A DNA stretch of 50,995 nucleotides, taken from contig NZ_BDJE01000030.1 in the NCBI RefSeq assembly GCF_002117935.1, forward strand, positions 1 through 50,995, read 5' to 3'. The notes under the pieces are model-generated. The model made no database searches and was not told the origin of the DNA. It saw nothing but the letters and a program-made list of their open reading frames with translations. The stretch's first letter is position 1. Every line of letters starts with the position of its first letter. The DNA is from Nocardioides sp. PD653-B2. Its GTDB lineage: Bacteria; Actinomycetota; Actinomycetes; Propionibacteriales; Nocardioidaceae. The position numbers and the translations under genes are program-made. Of the stretch, positions 32,421 through 38,869 are shown one piece after another.

Positions 32421-32615
32421 GGAGCCTTGGTAGCGTTCGTCCCGCCAGTCGAACCACCTCGGTGGTCAGGGAACCCGGTGAGAGTCCGGGACTGACGCGC
32501 AGCGGTATGGGTGACGGGCGGGACACGCCGGGGGCGACCTCGACAGCCACTGGATCGCTGATCCGGGAAGGCGTCCCGTGCCGGTCGAACCCGAGTCCGA
32601 AGACCTGCTGGCTCC
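32421..32615 (+). ncRNA. Cobalamin riboswitch 1 (upstream of cobG)
   Basis: Typical B12 element: GGGAACCCGGTGAGAGTCCGG (32469-32489, given only as a landmark), then GCGCAGCGGTATGGG, GCCACTGG, GGGAAGGCG and AGTCCGAAGACCTGC near the 3' end. P1 closes with GGAGCC (32421-32426) against GGCTCC (32610-32615). It lies in the 348-bp gap between the secreted-protein gene and cobG, and so should repress cobG-cobH-cobIJ when adenosylcobalamin is high (known behaviour of the class). Confidence 0.95.
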
Positions 32616-32633
32616 GACGACAACGGTCGTCGG
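32614..32633 (+). promoter_or_regulatory. Expression-platform hairpin of riboswitch 1
   Basis: CCGACGAC (32614-32621) and GTCGTCGG (32626-32633) form a perfect 8-bp stem with loop AACG. Its first two bases are also the last two of the riboswitch P1, so stem and P1 compete at that edge. A second perfect 6-bp hairpin, GGGCTC (32641-32646) with GAGCCC (32654-32659), follows just before the cobG GGAGGA site. The control could therefore be at termination or at ribosome access. Confidence 0.6.
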
Positions 32634-32677
32634 GTCCCGCGGGCTCCGCGCACGAGCCCCTGACCGCGGAGGACCTC

Positions 32678-33487
32678 GTGTCGACCACCACCCGAACCCG
32701 TCGTGACCTGTGCCCGGGCGTCCTCCGCCCGTGGCCCGCCGAGGACGGCCACCTCGTCCGGCTGCGCGTGCCGGGCGGCCAGCTGCCCGCTGGGTCGTTG
32801 GCCGCGCTGGTCGAGGTCGCTCGTGAGTACGGCGACGGCGACGTGCACCTGACGGGCCGGGCCAACCTCCAGCTGCGCGGCCTCGGCGACGTCTCCCCCG
32901 CCGTGGTCGACGCCATCGAGGCGACCGGGCTGCTGCCGTCGCGGTCCCACGAGCTGGTGCGCAACGTGATGGCGTCTCCGCTGACCGGCCTCGCCGGCGG
33001 CCGGACCGACCTGCGGCCGGTGGTGGTCGCCCTGGACCGGCTCGTGTGTGCGGACCCGGCGCTGGCCGCGCTGCCGGGGCGGTTCCTCTTCGTGCTGGAC
33101 GACGGTCGCGGCGACCTCGCCGAACGGTCCTGCGATCTCGGGCTGGTCGCGCTCGACGACGGCCGCGCGCAGCTGCGGGTCGGCCCGTCGTGGGGGACGC
33201 TGGTGCCGCTGGCCGACGCTGCCGAGGCCCTGGTCGAGCTGGCCCGCCGCTTCCTCGACGTACGAGGTGAGGGGCCGGAGGCACCCTGGCACGTCGCCGA
33301 GCTGCCGGCGCCGCTCGTCGACCCGGTGCCACCGGACCCGCGCGCGCACGTCAGCGCGCCACCGCTGCCGTACGGCGCCGTCGCCGGCGGCACCCACGTC
33401 GAGGCGCCGGACGGCGTGGTCGACCCGGCCTCGGTCGCGGACGCCATCCTGGTCACCCCGTGGCGCGGCGTCCTGGTGACCCGATGA
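32678..33487 (+). CDS. cobG: Precorrin-3B synthase-like protein (CobG), short form
   Basis: Resembles the actinobacterial CobG of the aerobic cobalamin route, which converts precorrin-3A to precorrin-3B. It has the nitrite/sulfite-reductase ferredoxin-like half domain: LCPGVLRPWPAEDGHLVRLRV near the start, HLTGRANLQLRGL, and the terminal VTPWRGVLVTR. The GTG at 32678 follows GGAGGA; only 269 residues, against about 360 in M. tuberculosis and over 450 in Pseudomonas. The Cys-x5-Cys and Cys-x3-Cys pattern for a [4Fe-4S]-siroheme centre is not seen. It may be a shortened or altered enzyme. The stop overlaps cobH (ATGA). Confidence 0.8.
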   Translation: MSTTTRTRRDLCPGVLRPWPAEDGHLVRLRVPGGQLPAGSLAALVEVAREYGDGDVHLTGRANLQLRGLGDVSPAVVDAIEATGLLPSRSHELVRNVMASPLTGLAGGRTDLRPVVVALDRLVCADPALAALPGRFLFVLDDGRGDLAERSCDLGLVALDDGRAQLRVGPSWGTLVPLADAAEALVELARRFLDVRGEGPEAPWHVAELPAPLVDPVPPDPRAHVSAPPLPYGAVAGGTHVEAPDGVVDPASVADAILVTPWRGVLVTR

Positions 33488-34149
33488 CGACGCCGCAGCG
33501 GCCCCCGCGTCGCTACGCCTACGAAGACGACGGTCCGGCGATCTACGTCGACTCGTTCGCGACCATCCGACGGGAGGCGCGGCTCGACCGGGTGCCGGCC
33601 GACGCCGAGAAGCTCGCCGTCCGGATGATCCACGGCTCCGGCCAGGTGGATCTCGTCGACGACCTCGTCGTGCACCCCCTGCTCGTCGGGTCCGCGCGGG
33701 CCGCGCTGATGACCGGCGCGCCGATCCTCGCCGACGCCCGGATGGTCGCCACGGGTGTCACCGCCGGTCGGCTCCCGGCGGGCAACGACGTGCACTGCTT
33801 CCTCACCGACGAACGAGTCCCCGAGCTGGCCCGGGCATGGGGGACGACCCGGACGGCGGCCGCCGTCTCGCTGTGGGCGCCCCACCTCGACGGCGCCGTG
33901 GTCGCGATCGGCAACGCCCCGACCGCGCTCTTCCACCTGCTCGAGATGCTCGTCGACGGAGCCCCGAGGCCGGCCGCGATCATCGGCTGCCCGGTGGGCT
34001 TCATCGGTGCCGCCGAGTCCAAGGCGGCGCTGGCGTCGTTCGCCGAGGACCACGGCATCGACGTCCCGTTCGTCACCGTGCGCGGGCGTCGCGGCGGCTC
34101 CGCGATGGCGTCGTCCGCCGTCAACGCGCTCGCCCAGGAGCAGGAGTGA
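33484..34149 (+). CDS. cobH: Precorrin-8X methylmutase
   Basis: Moves a methyl group from C11 to C12 of precorrin-8X to give hydrogenobyrinate. The 221-residue product has YVDSFATIRREARLDRVP near the N terminus, VRMIHGSGQVD with the catalytic histidine, ADARMVATGV, and IIGCPVGFIGAAESKAAL, all family hallmarks. The ATG at 33484 overlaps the cobG stop by ATGA, and its own stop overlaps the cobIJ GTG (GTGA). Under riboswitch 1. Confidence 0.95.
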   Translation: MTTPQRPPRRYAYEDDGPAIYVDSFATIRREARLDRVPADAEKLAVRMIHGSGQVDLVDDLVVHPLLVGSARAALMTGAPILADARMVATGVTAGRLPAGNDVHCFLTDERVPELARAWGTTRTAAAVSLWAPHLDGAVVAIGNAPTALFHLLEMLVDGAPRPAAIIGCPVGFIGAAESKAALASFAEDHGIDVPFVTVRGRRGGSAMASSAVNALAQEQE

Positions 34150-35675
34150 CCGGGCGGTTCTACGGCGTCGGCGTCGGGCCCGGGGACCCGGAGCTGGTGA
34201 CCCTGAAGGCGGCTCGGCTGATCGCGGCCGCGGACGTCGTGGCCTACCACTCAGGCGTCGGCAAGCAGTCGAACGCCCGCCGCATCGCGGCCTCGTTGAT
34301 CCCCGCGGGAGCCGTCGAGGAGGAGCTGCGCTACCCGGTCACCACCGGGACGACCTCGCACCCGGGCGGCTACGCCGGCGCGATGGTCGACTTCTACGAG
34401 GAGTCGGCGGAGCGGCTCGCCGTACACCTCGCGGCGGGGCGGACGGTCGTGCTCCTGGCCGAGGGCGACCCGCTCTTCTACGGGTCCTACATGTACATGC
34501 ACGACCGGCTCTCGGAGCGGTTCGTCACCGAGGTGGTGGCGGGGGTGCCGGCCTTCGCGGCCGCGGCCGCGACGGTGGCGTCGCCGTTGGTGCGCCAGAC
34601 CGACGTGCTGACGATCCTGCCCGGCACCCTGCCCGAGCCCGAGCTCGCGCGCCGGCTCGCGGACACGGACGGCGCGATCATCATGAAGCTCGGCCGCACC
34701 TTCCCCGCCGTCCGACGGGCGCTCGAGGCCGCCGGCCGGCTGGAGCACGCGGTCTACGTCGAGCGGGCCTCCATGCCGGCCGAGCGCTGGCTTCCGGTCG
34801 CCGACGTCGACCCCGCGACGGTGCCGTACTTCTCGCTGATCGTCGTGCCTGGTGACACGGCCGGCCGCGACCGTCGGTCTACGGTTTGGTCCCAAACCGC
34901 AACATTTCCGGCTGAAAACCTGCGGTTTGGGACCAAACCGCAACCCTGCGAGCTGCTGGTGGTCGGTCTCGGGCCCGGGCCGGAGGAGTGGGTGACGCCG
35001 GAGGTGACGGCCGCGCTGGCCGAGGTGGATCACGTCGTGGGCTACGCGCCGTACGTCAACCGGGTCCCGCAGCGGGCCGGGCTGACCCGGCACGCGTCGG
35101 GCAACAGCGTCGAGCTGGACCGGGCCCGGCTCGCGCTCGGGCTGGCGCTGCGGGGCGAGCGGGTCGCCGTCGTGTCCGGCGGCGACGCCGGGGTGTTCGG
35201 GATGGCGGCGGCGGTCTTCGAGGCGGCCGAGGACCCGGCGTACGCCGGGGTCGCGGTGCGGGTGCTCCCCGGGGTGAGCGCCGTGCAGGCGGTCGCGGCC
35301 AGGGCCGGTGCGCCGATCGGCGCGGACTTCGCGGTGATCAGCCTCTCCGACCGGCTCAAGCCGTGGTCGGTGGTCGAGAAGCGGCTCGTCGCGATCGCCC
35401 AGGCCGACCTGGTGCTCGCGATCTACAACCCGGCGTCACGCTCGCGCACCGAGCAGGTGGTGCGGGCCCAGAAGCTGCTGCTCGAGCACCGCTGCGCCGA
35501 CACCGCGGTCGTCGTCGGCCGCGACGTCGGGCGGGCGGAGGAGTCGCTGACCGTCACGACGCTGGCCGAGCTGGACGCCGGGGCGATCGACATGAAGTGC
35601 CTGCTGATCGTGGGGGCGTCGAGCACCCGGGTCAGCCCCACCGGCGCGGTGTGGACGCCGCGGTCGGTGGGCTGA
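34146..35675 (+). CDS. cobIJ: Fused precorrin-2 C20- / precorrin-3B C17-methyltransferase (CobI-CobJ)
   Basis: Two SAM-dependent methyltransferases in one 509-residue chain. CobI part (about 1-238): YGVGVGPGDPELVTLKAARL, LLAEGDPLFYGSYMYM, and ERASMPAERW. CobJ part (about 268-509): LLVVGLGPGPEEWVTPEV, VVSGGDAGVFGMAAAV, LPGVSAVQAVAARAG and AIYNPASRSRTEQV. Such fusions are common in actinobacteria. The linker (about residues 245-265) is encoded by an AT-rich perfect inverted repeat, a likely insertion that stays in frame. GTG at 34146 overlaps the cobH stop. Confidence 0.93.
   Translation: MTGRFYGVGVGPGDPELVTLKAARLIAAADVVAYHSGVGKQSNARRIAASLIPAGAVEEELRYPVTTGTTSHPGGYAGAMVDFYEESAERLAVHLAAGRTVVLLAEGDPLFYGSYMYMHDRLSERFVTEVVAGVPAFAAAAATVASPLVRQTDVLTILPGTLPEPELARRLADTDGAIIMKLGRTFPAVRRALEAAGRLEHAVYVERASMPAERWLPVADVDPATVPYFSLIVVPGDTAGRDRRSTVWSQTATFPAENLRFGTKPQPCELLVVGLGPGPEEWVTPEVTAALAEVDHVVGYAPYVNRVPQRAGLTRHASGNSVELDRARLALGLALRGERVAVVSGGDAGVFGMAAAVFEAAEDPAYAGVAVRVLPGVSAVQAVAARAGAPIGADFAVISLSDRLKPWSVVEKRLVAIAQADLVLAIYNPASRSRTEQVVRAQKLLLEHRCADTAVVVGRDVGRAEESLTVTTLAELDAGAIDMKCLLIVGASSTRVSPTGAVWTPRSVG
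34880..34938. repeat. Palindromic element inside the cobIJ linker
   Basis: CGGTTTGGTCCCAAACCG (34880-34897) and its exact reverse complement (34921-34938) flank a 23-base spacer; the match extends two bases inward on each side. Each arm is also a palindrome by itself (CGGTTTGG-TC-CCAAACCG). The AAA/TTT content contrasts with the GC-rich gene. Length and phase keep the frame open, giving the peptide TVWSQTATFPAENLRFGTKP in the CobI-CobJ linker. Confidence 0.92.
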
Positions 35676-35686
35676 CCACGAGCGGA

Positions 35687-36025
35687 CTACTTCGCAGCGT
35701 CCGTCATGCACTTCGTCATGTCGTCGGTCACGATCGACTGGAGGGCCTCCTGGTCCTCGTCGCTCGCCTCGTAGTCCTCGTCGCCGTCGGCGATCGCCTG
35801 CAGGCCCTCGTCGGAGATGTCGGAGTCGTAGAAGGCCTGGGCGATGCAGTCGACGGCGCCGTCGGGGACGTCGCCGCCGAGCTCGTCGGCCATGCTGCCC
35901 TGGACGCCGTCGGCGACCTCGTCGACCGACGGGCGGCCGCCGCCGCCGTCGTCGCCACCCCCGCACGCGGAGGTGAAGCCGAGGACGAGGACGGCGGAGG
36001 CGAGGAGCAGGATTGGACGCTTCAT
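35687..36025 (-). CDS. Small acidic lipoprotein
   Basis: A 112-residue predicted lipoprotein. The signal MKRPILLLASAVLVLGF ends in a lipobox TSAC followed by a Gly/Asp run (GGGDDGGGG), then a small acidic domain (SVDEVADGVQGSMADEL, SDEDQEALQSIVTDDM) with two cysteines (DCIAQAF and KCMTDAAK). No function recognised. It lies on the minus strand between the convergent cobIJ and the cobL-cobM unit, 118 bp after cobM, and may or may not be co-transcribed. Role in cobalt or corrinoid uptake is possible but not shown. Confidence 0.75.
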   Translation of the reverse strand: MKRPILLLASAVLVLGFTSACGGGDDGGGGRPSVDEVADGVQGSMADELGGDVPDGAVDCIAQAFYDSDISDEGLQAIADGDEDYEASDEDQEALQSIVTDDMTKCMTDAAK

Positions 36026-36143
36026 GACGATGCCTGTTCTGTGATGGGGATCCGCCGGCAGGTCCGTCCGCGGCGGGATGACCTCACCCTTCCCCCGCGT
36101 CACCACTCCACACCCACGACCCAGACGATTTTCCGACGATCTC

Positions 36144-36881
36144 TCACCGATGACGGCCGGCGGAGTACAGCCAGGACTCCCCACCGTCGCCGGCCAGCGC
36201 CCGGCCGACCAGGATCACCGCGGCCCGCCGCAGGCCGGCGGCCTCGACCCGGTCGGCGATGTCGCCGACGGTGCCACGCAGCACCAGCTCGTCGGGCTGG
36301 GAGGCGCGGTAGGCGACCACGACCGGGCAGTCGGCGCCGTACTCCCCGACCAGCTCGGCCATCACCTCGCGGGTCCGGGTGATCGCGAGGTGCAGCACCA
36401 GCGTCGCACGGGTGGCCGCGAACGCCGCGAGCGACTCCGTCTCGGGCATCACGGTGGAGCGCGCCTGCGCCCGGGTCAGCACCACCGACTGCGAGACGAG
36501 CGGGACGGTGAGCTCGCGGCCGACCAGGGCGGCAGCGGCGGCGTACGCCGGCACCCCGGGAGTGACGTCCCACGGCACCCCGGCCGCGTCGAGGCGTCGC
36601 GTCTGCTCGGCGGCCGCGGAGTAGACGGAGGGGTCGCCCGAGGTGAGGCGGACGACGTCCAGCCCCGCGGCGTGGGCGCCGACCAGCTCGTCGACGATCC
36701 GGTCGAGGTCGAGGTCCTGGGTGTCGACGAGCCGCGCGTCGGGGCGGCAGTGCGCGAGCACCGCGGCGTCGAGGTAGGTGCCCGGGTAGAGCACCACGTC
36801 CGCTGCGGCCAGCATCGCCGCCGCCCGCAGGGTGATCAGGTCGGCGGCGCCGGGCCCGGCGCCGACGAAGTGGACGGTCAT
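36144..36881 (-). CDS. cobM: Precorrin-4 C11-methyltransferase
   Basis: SAM-dependent methylation of precorrin-4 at C11 in the aerobic route. The 245-residue product has HFVGAGPGAADLITLRAAAML at the N terminus, VVLYPGTYLDAAVL, VRLTSGDPSVYSAAAEQTR, TPGVPAYAAAAALVGREL and VILVGRALAG, the tetrapyrrole methylase motifs. The ATG at 36881 overlaps the cobL stop (ATGA), so the two are coupled. No riboswitch lies upstream of the pair. Confidence 0.95.
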   Translation of the reverse strand: MTVHFVGAGPGAADLITLRAAAMLAAADVVLYPGTYLDAAVLAHCRPDARLVDTQDLDLDRIVDELVGAHAAGLDVVRLTSGDPSVYSAAAEQTRRLDAAGVPWDVTPGVPAYAAAAALVGRELTVPLVSQSVVLTRAQARSTVMPETESLAAFAATRATLVLHLAITRTREVMAELVGEYGADCPVVVAYRASQPDELVLRGTVGDIADRVEAAGLRRAAVILVGRALAGDGGESWLYSAGRHR

Positions 36882-38095
36882 GGCTTGCTCCAGCTCCACT
36901 GGGTGACGGCGCGGGCCGGCGTCCAGCCGCTGAAGGAACCGATCGGCGCGGCGTGCTCGACCGAGAGCCGGGTCAGCTCGCCGCCGCGGGCGCCGTACGC
37001 CGTGGCCAGCAGCGACTCGGTCTCGAGCGTCACTCCGTGCACGACGAGCCGGCCGCCGGGCGCGAGCCGGTCGACGCAGGCGTCCAGGAGCCCGGGCGCG
37101 GTCGCTCCGCCCCCGACGAAGACGGCGTCGGGCGCGGGCAGGTCGGCGAGCGCGTCGGGCGCCCGTCCGTGCACCACGCGCAGGGTGGGTACGCCGAGGC
37201 GCCCGGCGTTGCGGCCGATCCGGCCGGCGCGCTCGGCGTCGGACTCCACCGCGATCGTCCAGCAGCGCGGGTGGGCGCGCATCCACTCGATGCCGACCGA
37301 GCCGGCGCCGGCGCCGACGTCCCACAGCAGCTGGCCCGGCTGCGGAGCGAGGCGGGCCAGGGCGCTGGCGCGCAGGTCGCGCTTGGTCAGCTGGCCGTCG
37401 TGCTCGAACACGTCGTCCGGCAGCCCCGCCGTCCACGACGCCACGACCGGTCCACGCAGCTCGAAGGCGACCACGTTGAGCGCGGGCGCCGAACCCTCCC
37501 AGGTCGCAGCGGTGGCCTCGACCCGCGACTCGTCGGCGGTCCCGAGGTTGCCGAGCACGGTCATCACGGTGTCGCCGTACCCCGCCTCGGCCAGCAGGCC
37601 GGCCAGCTCGGTGGGCGTGTGCGCGCCGGCGGACAGCACGATCACCCGGTGGCCCGGCGCCAGCGTGCGCAGCACCGCGTGGGGGTCTCGGCCGACGACC
37701 GAGACGACGTCGAGCGACTCCGACGGCCACGCCATCCGGGCCCGCGCCAGCGCCACCGACGAGAGCGCCGGCTCGATGCGCACGGCACCCTCGCCGAGCA
37801 GCGCGATCAGCGTGGAGCCGATCCCGGAGACGAGCGGGTCGCCCGAGGCGAGCGCGACGACGTCCCGCCCGGCGTGCCGTTGGAGCAGCGCCGGCAGGTT
37901 GTCGCGCAACGGCGAGGGCCACGGCTCACGGACCACGTCGAGGGTGTCGGGCAGCATCGCCAGGTGCCGGGCTCCGCCCAGGATCACGTCGGCGGTCAGC
38001 AGCCGCCGCCAGCTCGCCTCCGGCACGCTGGTCCAGCCGTCCGCGCCGATCCCGATCACGGTGATCAGCGGCTCGCGGTCGTCGGGGCTCGGCAC
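36878..38095 (-). CDS. cobL: Precorrin-6Y C5,15-methyltransferase (decarboxylating)
   Basis: Bifunctional enzyme that methylates C5 and C15 and decarboxylates the C12 acetate. The N-terminal CbiE-like half (about 1-200) has TVIGIGADGWTSVP, VILGGARHL, VVALASGDPLVSGIG and VVSVVGRDPHAVLRTL; the C-terminal CbiT-like half has LLWDVGAGAGSVGIEWMRAHP and PDAVFVGGGATAPGLLDAC. The GTG at 38095 has a TAGGGT hexamer ending 8 bases upstream, suggesting a leaderless start. It diverges from the small kinase gene with only 30 bp between. 405 residues. Confidence 0.94.
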   Translation of the reverse strand: MPSPDDREPLITVIGIGADGWTSVPEASWRRLLTADVILGGARHLAMLPDTLDVVREPWPSPLRDNLPALLQRHAGRDVVALASGDPLVSGIGSTLIALLGEGAVRIEPALSSVALARARMAWPSESLDVVSVVGRDPHAVLRTLAPGHRVIVLSAGAHTPTELAGLLAEAGYGDTVMTVLGNLGTADESRVEATAATWEGSAPALNVVAFELRGPVVASWTAGLPDDVFEHDGQLTKRDLRASALARLAPQPGQLLWDVGAGAGSVGIEWMRAHPRCWTIAVESDAERAGRIGRNAGRLGVPTLRVVHGRAPDALADLPAPDAVFVGGGATAPGLLDACVDRLAPGGRLVVHGVTLETESLLATAYGARGGELTRLSVEHAAPIGSFSGWTPARAVTQWSWSKP

Positions 38096-38125
38096 GATCC
38101 CAGACCCTAGCCGTACGATTCCGCG
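38096..38125. promoter_or_regulatory. 30-bp divergent promoter pair (cobL / P-loop gene)
   Basis: TAGGGT on the minus strand (38109-38104) ends 8 bases from the cobL GTG, and TACGAT on the plus strand (38114-38119) ends 6 bases from the GTG at 38126. Both spacings suit leaderless transcripts, and neither gene has a ribosome site. The two -10 boxes are 4 bases apart, so RNA polymerase could hardly sit on both at once. Confidence 0.45.
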
Positions 38126-38686
38126 GTGCTCACCGCCACCGATCCGCTGCCCGCCCGGCCCGCGCGGGTGCTGGTCGCCGGGGTGAGCGGTTCGGGCAAG
38201 ACCACCCTCGCCGCCCGTGTCGGCGCGGTGCTCGGCATCCCGCACACCGAGATCGACAGCCTGTTCCACGGTCCGGACTGGACGCCGCGGCCGAGCTTGG
38301 AGGTGGAGGTGGACGCCTTCACCTCCGAGCCGTCGTGGGTGACCGAGTGGCAGTACTCCAGCGTGCGGCCGCTGCTCGCCGAACGCGCGGACACCCTGCT
38401 CTGGCTGGACCTGCCCTACCCGCTGGTGTTCACCCGCGTGCTGCGCCGGACCCTGCGGCGCCGGCTCCGGCGCGAGGTGCTCTGGAACGGCAACGTCGAG
38501 GGGCCGCTGCGCACGTTCTTCACCGACCCCGAGCACGTCGTGCGCTGGTCGATCAGCACCCGGAAGCTCTACCGCGACCGGATTCCGGCCCTGGTCGTCG
38601 CCCACCCGCAGTTGACCGTCGTACGGCTTCGCCGGCGGCGCGACGTGGACCACTGGCTCCGCGAGGTGCTCCAGCCGCTAGCCTGA
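38126..38686 (+). CDS. P-loop kinase-like protein (adenylate kinase/FlaR type)
   Basis: A 186-residue nucleotide-binding protein with Walker A GVSGSGKTTLAARVG near residue 18, EIDSLFHGPDWTPRP, WLDLPYPLVFTRVLRRTLRRR and a terminal VVRLRRRRDVDHWLREVL. This pattern is that of small AAA-type kinases often called topology-modulation or FlaR-like; the substrate is unknown. It lies between cobL and riboswitch 2 but is upstream of that riboswitch, so is not under it. GTG at 38126. Confidence 0.8.
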   Translation: MLTATDPLPARPARVLVAGVSGSGKTTLAARVGAVLGIPHTEIDSLFHGPDWTPRPSLEVEVDAFTSEPSWVTEWQYSSVRPLLAERADTLLWLDLPYPLVFTRVLRRTLRRRLRREVLWNGNVEGPLRTFFTDPEHVVRWSISTRKLYRDRIPALVVAHPQLTVVRLRRRRDVDHWLREVLQPLA

Positions 38687-38696
38687 CCAGCGGCAC

Positions 38697-38822
38697 GAGG
38701 TGCCCCGACGCCGGCAACGGCCAGGGGAGAATCTGGGAAGCCGGTGAAAGTCCGGCACAGGCCCGCTGCGGTAACCCACGGCTCCGAGCACGGAGACCTG
38801 GGAAGTCCGAAGACCGGCCCCG
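38697..38822 (+). ncRNA. Cobalamin riboswitch 2 (upstream of chlID)
   Basis: B12 element with GGGAAGCCGGTGAAAGTCCGG near 38735-38755 as landmark, GCCCGCTGCGGTAACCC and the 3' AGTCCGAAGACCGGCC. P1 can form between GCCGG (38710-38714) and CCGGC (38814-38818). It starts right after the stop of the P-loop gene and ends about 50 bases before the chlID ATG. It should control the chlID-cobO-cobB-cobC run. Confidence 0.95.
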
Positions 38823-38869
38823 CGCCACGCATCATCCGATGTCCGATGGCGAGCGAGCGGGAGCCTCTC

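Noticed and set aside
32678..33487. Frameshifted cobG pseudogene
   Set aside because: The frame is intact from a strong ribosome site to a typical VTPWR ending and an ATGA overlap with cobH; there is no leftover homologous sequence in another frame.
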